A DNA stretch of 64,000 nt from Palsa-295 sp963781105 (GCA_963781105.1 CAWAED010000012.1:372001-436000), one strand, 5' to 3'. Positions 43,728-53,487 are shown, counted from the stretch's first letter. Made by a program: numbers and translations. The notes: generated from the sequence alone by a model not told the origin.

Positions 43728-44596
43728 CGGGTCTCCTCGCAGACTATTCCGGCGATGCGAAGGGGAGGAACGTCACAACAGGGGAAGGCAGAAACTGGCG
43801 CGGAGCGATTCTCCACAGGGTGCCATTTCTTGTCAAGCCCTTTTTCGTCCTCAAGCCGAACAGATTCGACCCTCTTCGCAGCGCGTGCCACAATTCAATG
43901 CGGTTGTGGTCCCCCAAATCCGGAAAACGTGCTACGAATTTTCTTCGCCTTCGACGTTTCGTGTCCGATGACGCTCTGAGCACATTGCCGTCCTGCGTCA
44001 CCGATTGACGATTTACGCTTGCAATTTTGTTGCCCACATTTCAACACGCATTAGGGGCTGGCTGCTCCGCTTTCATCGCACTTCGAGCTAAATACCACTG
44101 CGCAAAGTGATTGTGTTCAATCAATGACGAGAAGAAACACCGAATTGCCCGCGCGAACAACACGGATGCGAGCCGCTTCGTCTCATAATTAAACGTCTCA
44201 CAGACTCGCTGATTCCTACATTGAGACGCTTCGGTCTGATTCTCCCCCTCAGACTGCTGCATTTGCTGCACTGTGCAGTTCAGCATCGCGTGTTTCATTA
44301 CCGTGCTGGCCACTCCGCCTCGGGCAAGCTCAGACGACATTTCGAGACCCCGCCAAGTGCATGGCTGGGTGGGACGCGACGTCAGGGGCACGGCATGCCG
44401 TGCCCGTTTGACCCGTCCATACGGTTTTAGGGCCGAATCTCCCATAATTACGACTCTATCGGCAGCAGCCGCCTGCCCCTTCATCCGCTGGCGACTCACT
44501 CCGCGCTATTCGGTGTATCGGCGCGCCCTGGTGCGTCGCGCCGGGACCGCTACCGGCACCTCCCACTCTGCGATAAACTGGAATTGGGGAAAAGAA
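43728..44596. other. Gene-poor region upstream of the HD hydrolase
   Basis: I see no convincing gene in these 869 bases. Short open frames exist on both strands, but they lack ribosome sites, conserved motifs and plausible composition. The part from about 43960 to 44340 is more AT-rich than its surroundings. A perfect palindrome lies at 44386-44405. The region should contain the XRE promoter (left) and the HD gene promoter (right). Confidence 0.5.
44386..44405. repeat. Perfect 20-base palindrome
   Basis: GGGCACGGCATGCCGTGCCC is its own reverse complement. It is a REP-like intergenic palindrome or a binding site; no gene overlaps it. Confidence 0.55.
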
Positions 44597-45199
44597 ATGC
44601 CAAACCGCGAAGAATCCTGGAATTTATTGTGCGAGTACACGCAAAGCGAGAGTTTGCGCAAACACGCGCTGGCCGTCGAAGCTTGCGTGCGCGCTTATGC
44701 TCGGAAACACGGTTCGGATGAGGAGCTGTGGGGCAACGCCGCGCTGCTCCACGATTTCGATTACGAACGCTGGCCCAACGACGCGCATCACCCGACGGAA
44801 GAACATCCCTACGAAGGCTCAAAGATTCTGCGCGAGCGGGGTTACCCCGAAGAGATGATCCACGCGATCCTGGGCCACGCCGATTATTGCAACGTCCCGC
44901 GTGTTTCGCCCCTCGATAAAGCGCTTTTTGCTTGCGATGAACTGGCCGGGTTCCTGACCGCCTGCGCCTTGATCAAACCCAGCAAGAGCATCCATGAAGT
45001 GGAAGCTGCCTCGGTGAAGAAAAAACTGAAGGACAAAGCGTTCGCGCGCGGTGTGAATCGCGGCGACGTCTACAAAGGCGCCGAAGAACTTGGCGTCCCG
45101 CTCGAAGAGCACATCATTTTCTGCATCGCAGCTCTCCGCCCGATCGCTCCAGCACTCGGCCTCAATGGCGCAAGCGCCGTCGCCGCTCCCGCGTCCTGA
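44597..45199 (+). CDS. HD-domain hydrolase
   Basis: The 200-residue protein starts MPNREESWNLLCEYTQSESLRKHALAVEACVRAYARKHG and contains the metal-site HD in GNAALLHDFDYERWPNDAHHP, with a later AILGHADY and ALFACDELAGFLTACALIKP, as in small HD phosphohydrolases of the nucleotide and second-messenger class. The substrate is not predictable. The ATG at 44597 follows GGGGAAAAGAA. Confidence 0.82.
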   Translation: MPNREESWNLLCEYTQSESLRKHALAVEACVRAYARKHGSDEELWGNAALLHDFDYERWPNDAHHPTEEHPYEGSKILRERGYPEEMIHAILGHADYCNVPRVSPLDKALFACDELAGFLTACALIKPSKSIHEVEAASVKKKLKDKAFARGVNRGDVYKGAEELGVPLEEHIIFCIAALRPIAPALGLNGASAVAAPAS

Positions 45200-45345
45200 G
45201 CGCACGAGCCCGGAACGAGCGCAATCTGTGCGCGTGTGTGATTACCCGCCCGGGCTCTCTCTGCGTCCTCTGCGCGCCTTTCTCTGCGCACCAAGCGTTA
45301 AGTGTTTACTCCCGAGACCAAGGACCAAGTCGCGCGAATCACGAC

Positions 45346-45834
45346 TCACCTTGCTTCGCGTGCGCTGCTCACCCGTTCGATCCGAAACGTATAGCACCCA
45401 GCCGTCGTGCTGCGCACGTGAATGTAGTCCACGTCTCCACGCGCAAAGATTTTCTCGACGCCGGCGTCCACATTCCCGTCTTGAACATATTCCGTAGCCA
45501 CCAGGTGCCGGCCGCGTGCATAACCGTTCAACGTCCGAGGGCTGCTTCGCAGCATCGCCGGAAATCCTCCATCTTCGGGATAGCGTTCGCACGCATCCGC
45601 GTGGATATACACCGGACCAGGCAGCGGCAGCGTCTCAGTGCCCTCGAACGCGTCCAGAGTGAATAGCGTTGCCTTCTCTTCTCCGGCCGCGATGATCTTC
45701 AAGCAATGCCGGCACGGCGCGCCATCGCCGGCAATTTCCGTGTGCGCCGGATGGCCGTAATGCGGGTCTTTCCCCGTGCGGCGCACTGCGTCGGCAATTT
45801 CCGTCGGTATCGCCACCACTCTTATGGGAATCAT
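45346..45834 (-). CDS. DUF1203 family protein
   Basis: The 162-residue protein starts at the ATG at 45834 (MIPIRVVAIPTEIADAVR), preceded by GACGAGGAGCTAAAT. It contains APCRHCLKIIAAGEEKATLFTLDAFEG and GPVYIHADACERY, ending with YIHVRSTTAGCYTFRIER, all typical of the DUF1203 family. The function of this family is unknown; the CRHC and the His residues could bind a metal. It is transcribed alone. Confidence 0.82.
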   Translation of the reverse strand: MIPIRVVAIPTEIADAVRRTGKDPHYGHPAHTEIAGDGAPCRHCLKIIAAGEEKATLFTLDAFEGTETLPLPGPVYIHADACERYPEDGGFPAMLRSSPRTLNGYARGRHLVATEYVQDGNVDAGVEKIFARGDVDYIHVRSTTAGCYTFRIERVSSAREAR

Positions 45835-45955
45835 ATTTAGCTCCTCGTCTGCAAACAATGCAGCGCGTCCTCGCTCCACATAATTTGCACGAGTTCGTCG
45901 AGCGGAACTATCCGGTTCTAGCGTTCAAATTTGGGCATCGCTCAACGCACGGACT

Positions 45956-45977
45956 TCGCCCCGCAAGGCGGGGGCGA
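45956..45977. repeat. GC-rich hairpin
   Basis: TCGCCCCGC-AAG-GCGGGGGCGA folds into a 9-bp stem with one bulged G. It lies downstream of the exported protein gene (minus strand) and ahead of the DUF1203 gene; it may end the former transcript. Confidence 0.4.
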
Positions 45978-46067
45978 TCGGAGATTATTGCAGGGGAGGA
46001 CTGCCCGCAACTGCGCGTAGAGGTGCCAATTCAGCGAGCAGGCCAAATCAGCGGCAATCGAAAAAAT

Positions 46068-46586
46068 CTACCGCACTGCAACGGCGGGGATGCCGTTGCG
46101 CCTGGCGAGATCTTGCAGATCGTCAATCTGCGCTTCGATCTGCGCGACCTGATTTTGCAGGATTTCCACCGTAGCGTAGGGAGTCAATCCCGGCGCGTTT
46201 TTGTCGAGCGGAATTGCACCAGAAATTCCGTCGCCGTTTTGCTCGATCTGTTGAATCTCCTGAATCTGCTCCTGGTCCGCATCTATGCGCGCTTGCATCG
46301 TGTCCCGCTGCTGCGCATACCAATCCGGATCGAGTTCCTTGATGTACGGCTGCTTCGACGCGGCCGCCGCCACACTCGGCGCTTCCGCCAGGCTCATTTG
46401 AGAAGTCGCGCTAGGTCTGAAAATCGAAATCGGAGCCATTTCTCGCAGCAGCGCAATGTCGTCGTTGGTCCAAACTTTCAGCGCCGCCGTATCTGCGCTC
46501 CGAACAGCGCGCGCTGTGGCAGCCGACTTTGCCGGTTGGGGAACCAGAAAACTCATCGCAACCAATATCAACGGAGGAAAGGCCAT
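46068..46586 (-). CDS. Exported protein with C-terminal coiled coil
   Basis: From the ATG at 46586 (GGGAGCGACAC upstream) the 172-residue protein begins with a signal-peptide-like segment (MAFPPLILVAMSFLVPQPAKSA), then an Ala-rich low-complexity region, and a C-terminal stretch rich in Gln, Asp and Ile (DTMQARIDADQEQIQEIQQIEQ, AQIEAQIDDLQDLARRNG) that should form a coiled coil. No domain is recognised. It is probably exported or periplasmic. It is divergent from the DciA-like gene. Confidence 0.7.
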   Translation of the reverse strand: MAFPPLILVAMSFLVPQPAKSAATARAVRSADTAALKVWTNDDIALLREMAPISIFRPSATSQMSLAEAPSVAAAASKQPYIKELDPDWYAQQRDTMQARIDADQEQIQEIQQIEQNGDGISGAIPLDKNAPGLTPYATVEILQNQVAQIEAQIDDLQDLARRNGIPAVAVR

Positions 46587-46734
46587 GTGTCGCTCCCAAG
46601 CTGCAGCACTTTGGCGGGAAGCATACCGCAACTCACCGCGCACCGAAATACATTCTTCACCCGAGGCGCACACTTGCATTTCGCAATCGCGACTGTGCTA
46701 GAATCTGGAAAAATCACGCAGCGCGGGGCGTGTA

Positions 46735-47085
46735 ATGGAACGAGCGGGAAATTTTCTTGGCGGTATGCTGCGTCAAATCAAAAGGCCTGAAGCGGTCGTG
46801 GCATGGCTTTCCAGCGTTTGGCCCAGCATCGTCGGCAAAACTCTCGCCGCCCACACGCGTCCGATCCGTTGCCAGGCGGGGCGCCTGGAAGTCGCCGCCG
46901 ATAACAATGCGTGGCAAAAGCAACTCGAACAAATGAAGCCGGAATTCTGCGCGCAAGTGAACAAAGCCTGGGGCAGCACTCTGATCCGCGAAGTGAAGTT
47001 CGCCGCATCCAAGCCGGGTCCACGCAAGCTCCCGCGCGAAATGGATAACGAGCACATTCCGTTTATCCGCCGCCGCAAGCCGTAA
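46735..47085 (+). CDS. DUF721 (DciA-like) protein
   Basis: The 116-residue protein has the DUF721 pattern: VVAWLSSVWPSIVGKTLAAHTRPIRCQAGRLEVAADNNAWQKQLEQMKPEFCAQVNKAWGSTLIREVKF. This is the KH-like fold of DciA, which in bacteria without DnaC/DnaI helps load the replicative helicase. The C-terminal tail is basic. It is a single gene ahead of gatC. DciA-like identity is by pattern only. Confidence 0.82.
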   Translation: MERAGNFLGGMLRQIKRPEAVVAWLSSVWPSIVGKTLAAHTRPIRCQAGRLEVAADNNAWQKQLEQMKPEFCAQVNKAWGSTLIREVKFAASKPGPRKLPREMDNEHIPFIRRRKP

Positions 47086-47284
47086 GGTCTTGCTGCCAAC
47101 TCTCTGTGACCTCAATGGGGTACTCTGTGCCCTCTGTGTTTCAGCTTTCGCATTATTATTGATGCGCGAGATTTCAGCCGCGGCCACATTTGCGCTCCAT
47201 GTCTTCTGTACTAAGATGGAGTGATGAAATTCCTGCATTGTCCATTCCTGACACGCGTCGTCGGCCGCATCGCGCGGAGACACA

Positions 47285-47611
47285 ATGAAAATTAGCCGAG
47301 AAGACGTGCTGCGCGTCGCCGAGCTCGCTCACCTGGACCTATCGCCTAAGGAGGTCGAGCTCTATGGCGGCCAACTCGACGAAATCCTTTCGTACATCGG
47401 AAAGCTTCAGGAGCTAGACGTCACCCACGTTGAGCCGATGACCCAATCGCTGCCTCGCGAGCTCGCGCCGGAGTGCGAGGGCGGCACCGACAGCGAACCG
47501 AACCTCCGCGACGACGTACTACTGCCCTGCACGATCGGCGCAGACGTCCTGGCGCAGGCTCCCGACGCCGCCAAGCCATTCTTCCGTGTTCCGAAGGTGA
47601 TCGAACGATGA
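47285..47611 (+). CDS. gatC: Asp-tRNA(Asn)/Glu-tRNA(Gln) amidotransferase subunit C
   Basis: GatC stabilises the GatCAB complex that converts Glu-tRNA(Gln) or Asp-tRNA(Asn). The 108-residue protein begins KISREDVLRVAELAHLDLSPKEVELYGGQLDEILSYIGKLQELD and contains VEPMTQSLPRELAPE, all standard. It ends with an ATGA overlap at the start of gatA. GCGCGGAGACACA precedes the ATG. gatB is not in the window, and gatA is followed by a long non-coding gap, so it must lie elsewhere. Confidence 0.93.
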   Translation: MKISREDVLRVAELAHLDLSPKEVELYGGQLDEILSYIGKLQELDVTHVEPMTQSLPRELAPECEGGTDSEPNLRDDVLLPCTIGADVLAQAPDAAKPFFRVPKVIER

Positions 47612-49053
47612 CAACGGCTGCCCCATGGACGATCACTGGCGTCCGCGAAGCGCTCCAAGCGAAGAAGATATCGGCGCGCGAGCTGACTGAGGAGTTCTAT
47701 GCCCGGATTGATAGCCGGAACCCAGAATTAAATGCATTCCTCACCCTCTGTCCAGAGCGCGCCTACGCGCAGGCCGACCGCGTGGATGCCGGTATCGGCC
47801 AGGGAGCCACCCTGCCACCCCTGGCCGGCGTCCCTATGGCCATTAAGGACGTCCTCAGCACCAGCGGCGTCCGAACCACCTGTGGCTCGCGGATTCTTGA
47901 GAATTACGTGCCCGCCTATGACGCCACCGCCATCGAACGCCTTGAGTCGGCTGGAGCGGTAATCCTTGGCAAGACCAATTGCGACGAGTTTGCTATGGGT
48001 AGTTCGAACGAAAACTCAGCATACGGACCCGTACGGAACCCAATCGCAACCGACCGTGTTCCCGGGGGTTCGAGCGGTGGCTCGGCAGCAGCAGTCGCAG
48101 CAAGCCTAGCCGTGGTGGCGTTAGGGACGGACACTGGAGGTTCAATCCGCCAGCCAGGCGCTTACTGTGGTATTCCTGCCACAATGCCTACATACGGGCG
48201 CGTATCGCGCTACGGGTTGATCGCCTTCGCCTCCTCGCTCGACCGCATCGGCCCATTCACTACGAACATCGCTGATGCTGCGGTGGTTATGGCGGTCCTT
48301 GCCGGTCACGACCCCAACGATTCCACCGCTGCCGCTGTGCCGGTTCCCGATTACGGCTCGGAAATCGACCGGCCCGTACAGGGACTAAGGATCGGCGTCC
48401 CGGAGGACTACTTTGGTGAGGGCATTGACCCCGAAGTAAAGGCCAAAGTCGAGGCGGGTATCGCGTTGCTCGAAAAGCTTGGCTGCAAGCGCGTTTCGCT
48501 GAAAATGCCGCACACCTCCTACGCGATCGCCACCTATTACATCGTCGCCACGGCCGAAGCCAGCTCCAACCTCGCCCGATACGATGGCGTCCGCTACGGG
48601 TTGCGCGTTCCCGGGGCGACCCTGATGGACATGTACCGCAAGACCCGCGAACAGGGTTTCGGTCCGGAAGTGAAGCGCCGAATCATGCTCGGCACGTACG
48701 CGCTGTCTTCGGGATATTACGACGCCTACTATCTGCGGGCGCAGAAGGTCCGTGCCCTGATCGCGCGGGATTTCGCCGAGGCATTTGAAAAGGCGGACGC
48801 AATCATCACGCCGACCTCGCCCACGCCGGCGTTCAAGCTGGGGGAGAAAACAGCGGATCCCCTTGAGATGTATCTAGCTGACATATATACAGTTACGGGA
48901 TCGCTGGCGGGCGTACCGGGAATCTCGGTTCCATGCGGAAAAACCAAGGCCGGTTTACCTATTGGCATGCAAATCTTCGGACCACATTTCGGAGAAGCTC
49001 GCATGCTGCAACTCGCACGCGCCTTCGAGAGAGCCGACGGCTTCACGATCTGA
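47608..49053 (+). CDS. gatA: Asp-tRNA(Asn)/Glu-tRNA(Gln) amidotransferase subunit A
   Basis: GatA is the amidase that frees ammonia from glutamine for the GatCAB reaction. The 481-residue protein has the Ser-cis-Ser-Lys triad of amidase-signature enzymes: PMAIKDVLSTSG (Lys), VPGGSSGGSAAAVAASL (cis-Ser region) and TDTGGSIRQPGAYCG (nucleophilic Ser). The length is normal. It starts at the ATG at 47608, overlapping the gatC stop. It ends the gatCA pair and is followed by a 502-bp gap. Confidence 0.95.
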   Translation: MTTAAPWTITGVREALQAKKISARELTEEFYARIDSRNPELNAFLTLCPERAYAQADRVDAGIGQGATLPPLAGVPMAIKDVLSTSGVRTTCGSRILENYVPAYDATAIERLESAGAVILGKTNCDEFAMGSSNENSAYGPVRNPIATDRVPGGSSGGSAAAVAASLAVVALGTDTGGSIRQPGAYCGIPATMPTYGRVSRYGLIAFASSLDRIGPFTTNIADAAVVMAVLAGHDPNDSTAAAVPVPDYGSEIDRPVQGLRIGVPEDYFGEGIDPEVKAKVEAGIALLEKLGCKRVSLKMPHTSYAIATYYIVATAEASSNLARYDGVRYGLRVPGATLMDMYRKTREQGFGPEVKRRIMLGTYALSSGYYDAYYLRAQKVRALIARDFAEAFEKADAIITPTSPTPAFKLGEKTADPLEMYLADIYTVTGSLAGVPGISVPCGKTKAGLPIGMQIFGPHFGEARMLQLARAFERADGFTI

Positions 49054-49555
49054 TTTCTTCACTGAGCCGCATTCCTAATTGAACTTCTCGCGGTCAGCTT
49101 CCGACGGAAATTCGTAACTCGCGCTTGGCCAAATCGCGTTTTCTTCGGCGACAAATCCGCAGGATTCTTTCGCTCCGCAAATAGTTCTCTGATTTGCTCC
49201 GCGATTCGTGACGCGTCCCGCGCCTCTTACTTGACCCGCATACCGTGCGAGATTCGCTGACAATATTTAAGCAGTCGCGAAATTTGCGCAGCCGCGATTT
49301 TACGCGCGCCGCAACCCTGCTGTGAACCTGTAGAAATATTCCACCTTTAGACTATTCTTTCCTATTTTTGGCAAGCTAGTGAAATCGAAGGGTTCGGAGG
49401 AACTTCGCCCGTGCTGCTTCAAGTTCTAGAACGCAGGCGAGTTCCAACAAAGTTACGAAAATAAGGTTTTAGCGGTATAGAACGGTCGGGCTATTGCATG
49501 CGACTCTGGCAGCGTTTAATTTGGCATCAGCATCTCACAACGTGAGGCCCCAGCC
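49054..49555. other. Intergenic region downstream of gatA
   Basis: These 502 bases have no convincing coding frame and are more AT-rich than their surroundings, especially 49250-49500. A short hairpin CTCAC-AAC-GTGAG ends 12 bases before the ATG of the next gene. The promoter for that gene should be here, but no good hexamer pair is clear. Confidence 0.45.
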
Positions 49556-49798
49556 ATGGTGCGCATTAAGCTGAGTCAGAAGATCTTCACCGAAGACGAG
49601 GTGGTCACCCTCACCGGCATTTGCACCGACCATCTGCGCGGCCTCGCGCGGAACAAGCACCTCGGAACTATCGTCCGCGCCGCCGAAGCCGCTGAAGCGG
49701 AAGCCGAGAAATGGCTTTTTTCGCACACGGACCTGATGATCCTCACCGTCTTGCAGCCGCGCTGCGACCACTACGTGAACGCTGAAACTCTGAGCTAG
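49556..49798 (+). CDS. Small MerR-like helix-turn-helix protein
   Basis: The 80-residue protein begins MVRIKLSQKIFTEDEVVTLTGICTDHLRGLARNKHLGTI and ends with KWLFSHTDLMILTVLQPRC. The 'ED-V--LTGI---HLR-LAR---LG-I-R' pattern followed by an aromatic 'W-FS--DLMIL' segment resembles a MerR-type DNA-binding domain without an effector domain. It has no strong ribosome site. It may regulate the gene that follows. Confidence in the family is moderate. Confidence 0.6.
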   Translation: MVRIKLSQKIFTEDEVVTLTGICTDHLRGLARNKHLGTIVRAAEAAEAEAEKWLFSHTDLMILTVLQPRCDHYVNAETLS

Positions 49799-49948
49799 TT
49801 TCCGTGCTGTAGCGTCCCTCCGGATGTTGAGCCCCTTTGCGTTTTTCCCGCCACGCCGCTTGTGCCCCGCGCCGTCCCGGACTATCCTGAATCCGCTCAA
49901 CCCTACGCGACGCATTCGCATCCTAATTCAGATGCAGCGTCGAAAGTG

Positions 49949-50923
49949 ATGCCTGTCCGTCCAAAATTCGAATTGTGCGCGGCACGCACTCGCCCGCTTC
50001 TCCCACTTTCGTTGGCAATACTTGCGGCACTCGCGCTCGGCCGCGCCTCCTTCGCGCAAAGCAGCGGCAGCCCGGCTGCGCCTTCCGCTACGTCTCAGAA
50101 GCCCGCCGCACCTTCGCAAGCCACCAACGAAAACGGCCTGCCGCGCGGCAAGAAATTAATGCTCAAAGACGGCAGCTTTCAACTCGTCAGGGAATATCAG
50201 GTAGATGGCGACCGCGTGCGCTACTACAGCATTGACCAGCGAGACTGGGAAGAAATCCCCGCAGCGCTGGTGGATTGGGACGCCACAAAAAAAGTAGAGG
50301 GGGAGGACGCGCAGCGCAACGCCACGATCATCGCCAAAGTACACGCTCTCGACGTAGCCCATCACGCCAGCGTCATGGATATTGACGCCAGCATCGAGGT
50401 CGCGCCGAACGTCTTCCTGCCTCCGGGTGAAGGAGTATTCGAATACGATGGCAAATCCGTGCGACAGATCTCGCAGGCCGAAGCGGACATTAAATTCAGC
50501 AAGTCGCAGATGCTCAAGCAAGTGCTGATACCAGTCCCGATCGTCCCCTCGCGCCACACGGTTTCGCTGAAAGGCACGCACGCGAAATTCCGCATCAAGA
50601 CCGGCCAGATCGAATTTTACATGCGCACCGCCGACGGCCGCGAACCCAACCTCGACCTGCTGCGCGCCAAGGTTCACAACGACAAGCGCGACCTTGAAAA
50701 CCTCGATCAATTGTTCCACGAAGAAGCCGCGACCGGCAGAATCGCCTTGCCGATCCAGCGTTGGGAAATCGCGCAGGGAGTTTACCGCTTCACGTTGGGC
50801 CAGGACCTGGAACCCGGCGAGTATGCCATCGCGGAGGTCGTGAAGGGCGGCGAAACCAGTCTTTACTTCTGGGATTTTGGCGTGGACCCCGCGTCGGGCT
50901 CATCCGCGAAGCAATCAAAATAA
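49949..50923 (+). CDS. Exported protein of unknown function
   Basis: From the ATG at 49949 (MPVRPKFELCAARTRP) the 324-residue protein has a signal peptide (PLSLAILAALALGRASFAQ, cleavage near residue 38). An Ala/Pro/Ser linker follows, then a SMN/SH3-like start (KLMLKDGSFQLVREYQVDGDRVRYYSIDQRDWEEIPAALVDW) and a larger beta-rich domain ending ALPIQRWEIAQGVYRFTLGQDLEPGEYAIAEV. No enzyme motif is seen. It is probably periplasmic or cell-surface. It converges on the histidine kinase gene. Confidence 0.72.
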   Translation: MPVRPKFELCAARTRPLLPLSLAILAALALGRASFAQSSGSPAAPSATSQKPAAPSQATNENGLPRGKKLMLKDGSFQLVREYQVDGDRVRYYSIDQRDWEEIPAALVDWDATKKVEGEDAQRNATIIAKVHALDVAHHASVMDIDASIEVAPNVFLPPGEGVFEYDGKSVRQISQAEADIKFSKSQMLKQVLIPVPIVPSRHTVSLKGTHAKFRIKTGQIEFYMRTADGREPNLDLLRAKVHNDKRDLENLDQLFHEEAATGRIALPIQRWEIAQGVYRFTLGQDLEPGEYAIAEVVKGGETSLYFWDFGVDPASGSSAKQSK

Positions 50924-50937
50924 GCGGCTGGGCGCGC

Positions 50938-53274
50938 CTATGTCGCCTTGCTCGGCGGCGTTTCCAGCAGCTCCGTCAACAGCGCTGCCAGTCCCGACAT
51001 ATGGAAAGGTTTCTGCAGCACCGCAGCGCCCTTTTCGCCGAAGCTTGCCATGGTGCTGGGGTCCAGCAACGCGCCGGACATGAACACAAATTTCGGTGCG
51101 GCACCGCCGGTAGCACTGGCCTGCATCCGTTCGAAAAATTGCTCGCCGTTCAGGCCCGGAAGATTGAAATCGCACAGCACGAAATCATACGTGTGCGTCG
51201 CGAGATGCGGCAGCGCTTCTTCCGAACTGGACGCGCCCTCAACCTTCATGCCCCGCGCCGAAAGGCCTTCCTGGACGATTTCGCGGATGCTTTCTTCGTC
51301 GTCCACCACGTAGACGGAACGTCCCTGCAGCACGGTGGCCACGCGCGGCGCACTGGCCTGCGCCTTGGGCGCCTCGGGCGGGGTCGCGCTGTCTCCCTTT
51401 GCCGCCGGCAGAATCACGCGAAATTCCGCGCCGGCCTCGGGCGTTGATTGCACTTCCATCGTCCCGCCATGTTCCTTCACGATGGCCTGGCAAATCGTCA
51501 ATCCCAGTCCAGTACCGCCTCCGGGACGTTTCGTGGTGAAGAACGGATCGAAGATCTTAGCCAGATTTTCCGGCGAGATTCCCGGGCCATCGTCCGCAAA
51601 CACGAATGCGATTTTTCCATCGGCGGCTTCCACAGCAATGCGCAAGGTGCCGTGATCGCGCCGGCTCGAAATGGCTTGCTCCGCATTGACGATCAGATTC
51701 ACGAACACCTGCTGCAGCAGCCTGGGATCGGCGTCCACGGCCGGCAGGCCCTCCGGCGCTTCCAGCTGAATCGCCACATTTTTCTGCCGCAGCGACGCTT
51801 GCTGCTGGTCAATCACCTGCTTGACCACCTGTTCGGGGCGGAGTTTTTTGCTCGCCAGCGCCGAGGGTCGCGAAAATGCCAGCAGGTTCTGCACGATTCC
51901 GGCGGCGCGCCGAGCCTGCTTCAGCACAATTTCCACTTGCCGGCGCGTGGCATCATCGGCGGCGCGTTCGCGCATCAGGTCGCTGATGCCCAATATGGCC
52001 GTCAGCGGATTATTTAGTTCATGCGCGACACCCGCCATCATTTCTCCCATGGCGGCGAGCTTTTCTTTTTGCAGCTGCTGCTTTTCCGCAGCGCGGGTCT
52101 CAGTGACATCACGGGCCGAAGCGACCACGCCATTGATTTTTCCAGACGCGTCGAACAGCGGGCTCGCGCTGGCACGCAGCATTCGCCAGGTTCCATCGGC
52201 ATGCTTCGTGCGGTATTCCAATTGCGCGTGCGCCAACTCGCCGTTCGCGAGCTTACCAAATGCGCTGGTGAGTTCCGCGGCGTCATCCCTGTGAACTTGC
52301 GCCCACAACACCTTTCCAATCACATCGGACGCCGCACGTCCGAGCACGTCCTCGATTCGCGGGCTGACGAACGTCAGCTTCCCATCCAGGTCCATCACGG
52401 CGATCACTTCCGGAAAACTGGCCACCAGCCGCCGCACAAATTCCTGCTCCTGGTGCAGACGCGCCTCGATCTCGATGCGCTCGGTGATGTCCACCAGCGT
52501 GCCTTGCATGCGGATTGTGCGGCCAAACGTGTCGCGCACTCCAAATCCCGAAGCCAGGCAGTGTAGATGTGTTCCATCCTTTCGCCGGTAAACCACGTCC
52601 ACATCCTGTACCGCGCCATGTTCCACCACCTGGCGCACCAGCGTGTCCCGCTGCGAGGGATCGGCGTACAGCTCGCGGAAATTCAGTTTCTGCAATTCTT
52701 CCTTGTCGTCGTAACCCAACATGCGCAGCAGCGCAGGATTGGCATCCAGCAATTTTCCTTCCGGCGTGGTAAAGAAAATTCCTTCGCGCAAGGATTCGAA
52801 AAGCTCCGTGAAGCGGATCTCCGATTCGTGCTGTGAAGTCACATCGCGCACCCAGCCGCTGATCGAAGGAGCTTGATCCTCTTCGCGCAAAGCCTGCAGC
52901 CAGCAATCGTAGAAACGTTTTTGCGTGTCGCTCTTCAGCCGGACCGCGATTCGTCCCGCCCAGTGCCCACGTTCCAGGAATCCTTCCAGATGTTGCGTTG
53001 CATCCGCGAGACAAGGCTCCGCCACAAATTCACTCAAATGGTGGCCGATCAGATCCTGAAACGACACTCCGAGAATTTCCGACAACCGGCGGTTGGCGAC
53101 GCGAATTTCCCCGCCCAGGGAAACCGTAAAAACAGCGTGATCCAGGCTGTCAATGAGCTCCCGGTAATTCAGTTGCGACCGGGAAATCACCTCCACCAGT
53201 TTTTTGAACTGGGCTTCCGTTGGCGAAACCCAAGTTTCCGGCTCAGCCGATTTTTCCGTGGAGCGATTGGTCAT
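50938..53274 (-). CDS. Multi-PAS hybrid sensor histidine kinase with receiver domain
   Basis: The 778-residue protein has no membrane helix. Three PAS domains lie at about 40-150, 155-270 and 280-395. The dimerisation helix has GVAHELNNPLTAILG (phospho-accepting H418). The ATPase domain follows (NLIVNAEQAI, DDGPGISPENLAKIFDPFFTTK, GGGTGLGLTICQAI, about 520-625). A C-terminal receiver domain (about 654-770) has VYVVDDEESIR and the phospho-acceptor D702 in LCDFNLPGLNG. It is a cytosolic hybrid kinase with no output domain, so it probably passes phosphate to a partner protein. The sensory input is unknown. It is alone, downstream of the rpoC terminator. Confidence 0.93.
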   Translation of the reverse strand: MTNRSTEKSAEPETWVSPTEAQFKKLVEVISRSQLNYRELIDSLDHAVFTVSLGGEIRVANRRLSEILGVSFQDLIGHHLSEFVAEPCLADATQHLEGFLERGHWAGRIAVRLKSDTQKRFYDCWLQALREEDQAPSISGWVRDVTSQHESEIRFTELFESLREGIFFTTPEGKLLDANPALLRMLGYDDKEELQKLNFRELYADPSQRDTLVRQVVEHGAVQDVDVVYRRKDGTHLHCLASGFGVRDTFGRTIRMQGTLVDITERIEIEARLHQEQEFVRRLVASFPEVIAVMDLDGKLTFVSPRIEDVLGRAASDVIGKVLWAQVHRDDAAELTSAFGKLANGELAHAQLEYRTKHADGTWRMLRASASPLFDASGKINGVVASARDVTETRAAEKQQLQKEKLAAMGEMMAGVAHELNNPLTAILGISDLMRERAADDATRRQVEIVLKQARRAAGIVQNLLAFSRPSALASKKLRPEQVVKQVIDQQQASLRQKNVAIQLEAPEGLPAVDADPRLLQQVFVNLIVNAEQAISSRRDHGTLRIAVEAADGKIAFVFADDGPGISPENLAKIFDPFFTTKRPGGGTGLGLTICQAIVKEHGGTMEVQSTPEAGAEFRVILPAAKGDSATPPEAPKAQASAPRVATVLQGRSVYVVDDEESIREIVQEGLSARGMKVEGASSSEEALPHLATHTYDFVLCDFNLPGLNGEQFFERMQASATGGAAPKFVFMSGALLDPSTMASFGEKGAAVLQKPFHMSGLAALLTELLETPPSKAT

Positions 53275-53487
53275 GGAAATACCTAAAAGCGTTCGCCGGG
53301 CAGGCGCCGGGCCGGGAGTGCGCTAGTTGCATTTTACCGACTGCCGACATCGCCAGGAAAAAGAAAGCAGGAAGGTATGCCAAGTTGCTCAATAGCCGTA
53401 GGCAGTTTGGCAGGCGCTGGTCGGGAGCGCGCAACCGCCTCCGAACAACGCGAGAGATTCGCACCCGCGAGAATCTCGCGAGCCTAC

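Noticed and set aside
43637..44008. 123-codon plus-strand frame overlapping the XRE gene start
   Set aside because: It starts inside the XRE gene on the opposite strand and has no plausible composition or ribosome site.
44041..44499. 152-codon minus-strand frame in the gene-poor region
   Set aside because: It has no ribosome site or conserved motif, and it runs through the perfect palindrome at 44386-44405.
47224..47295. 23-codon open frame just before gatC, overlapping its start
   Set aside because: It could be a leader peptide, but it has no regulatory codon run, no well-spaced ribosome site and no attenuator hairpin.
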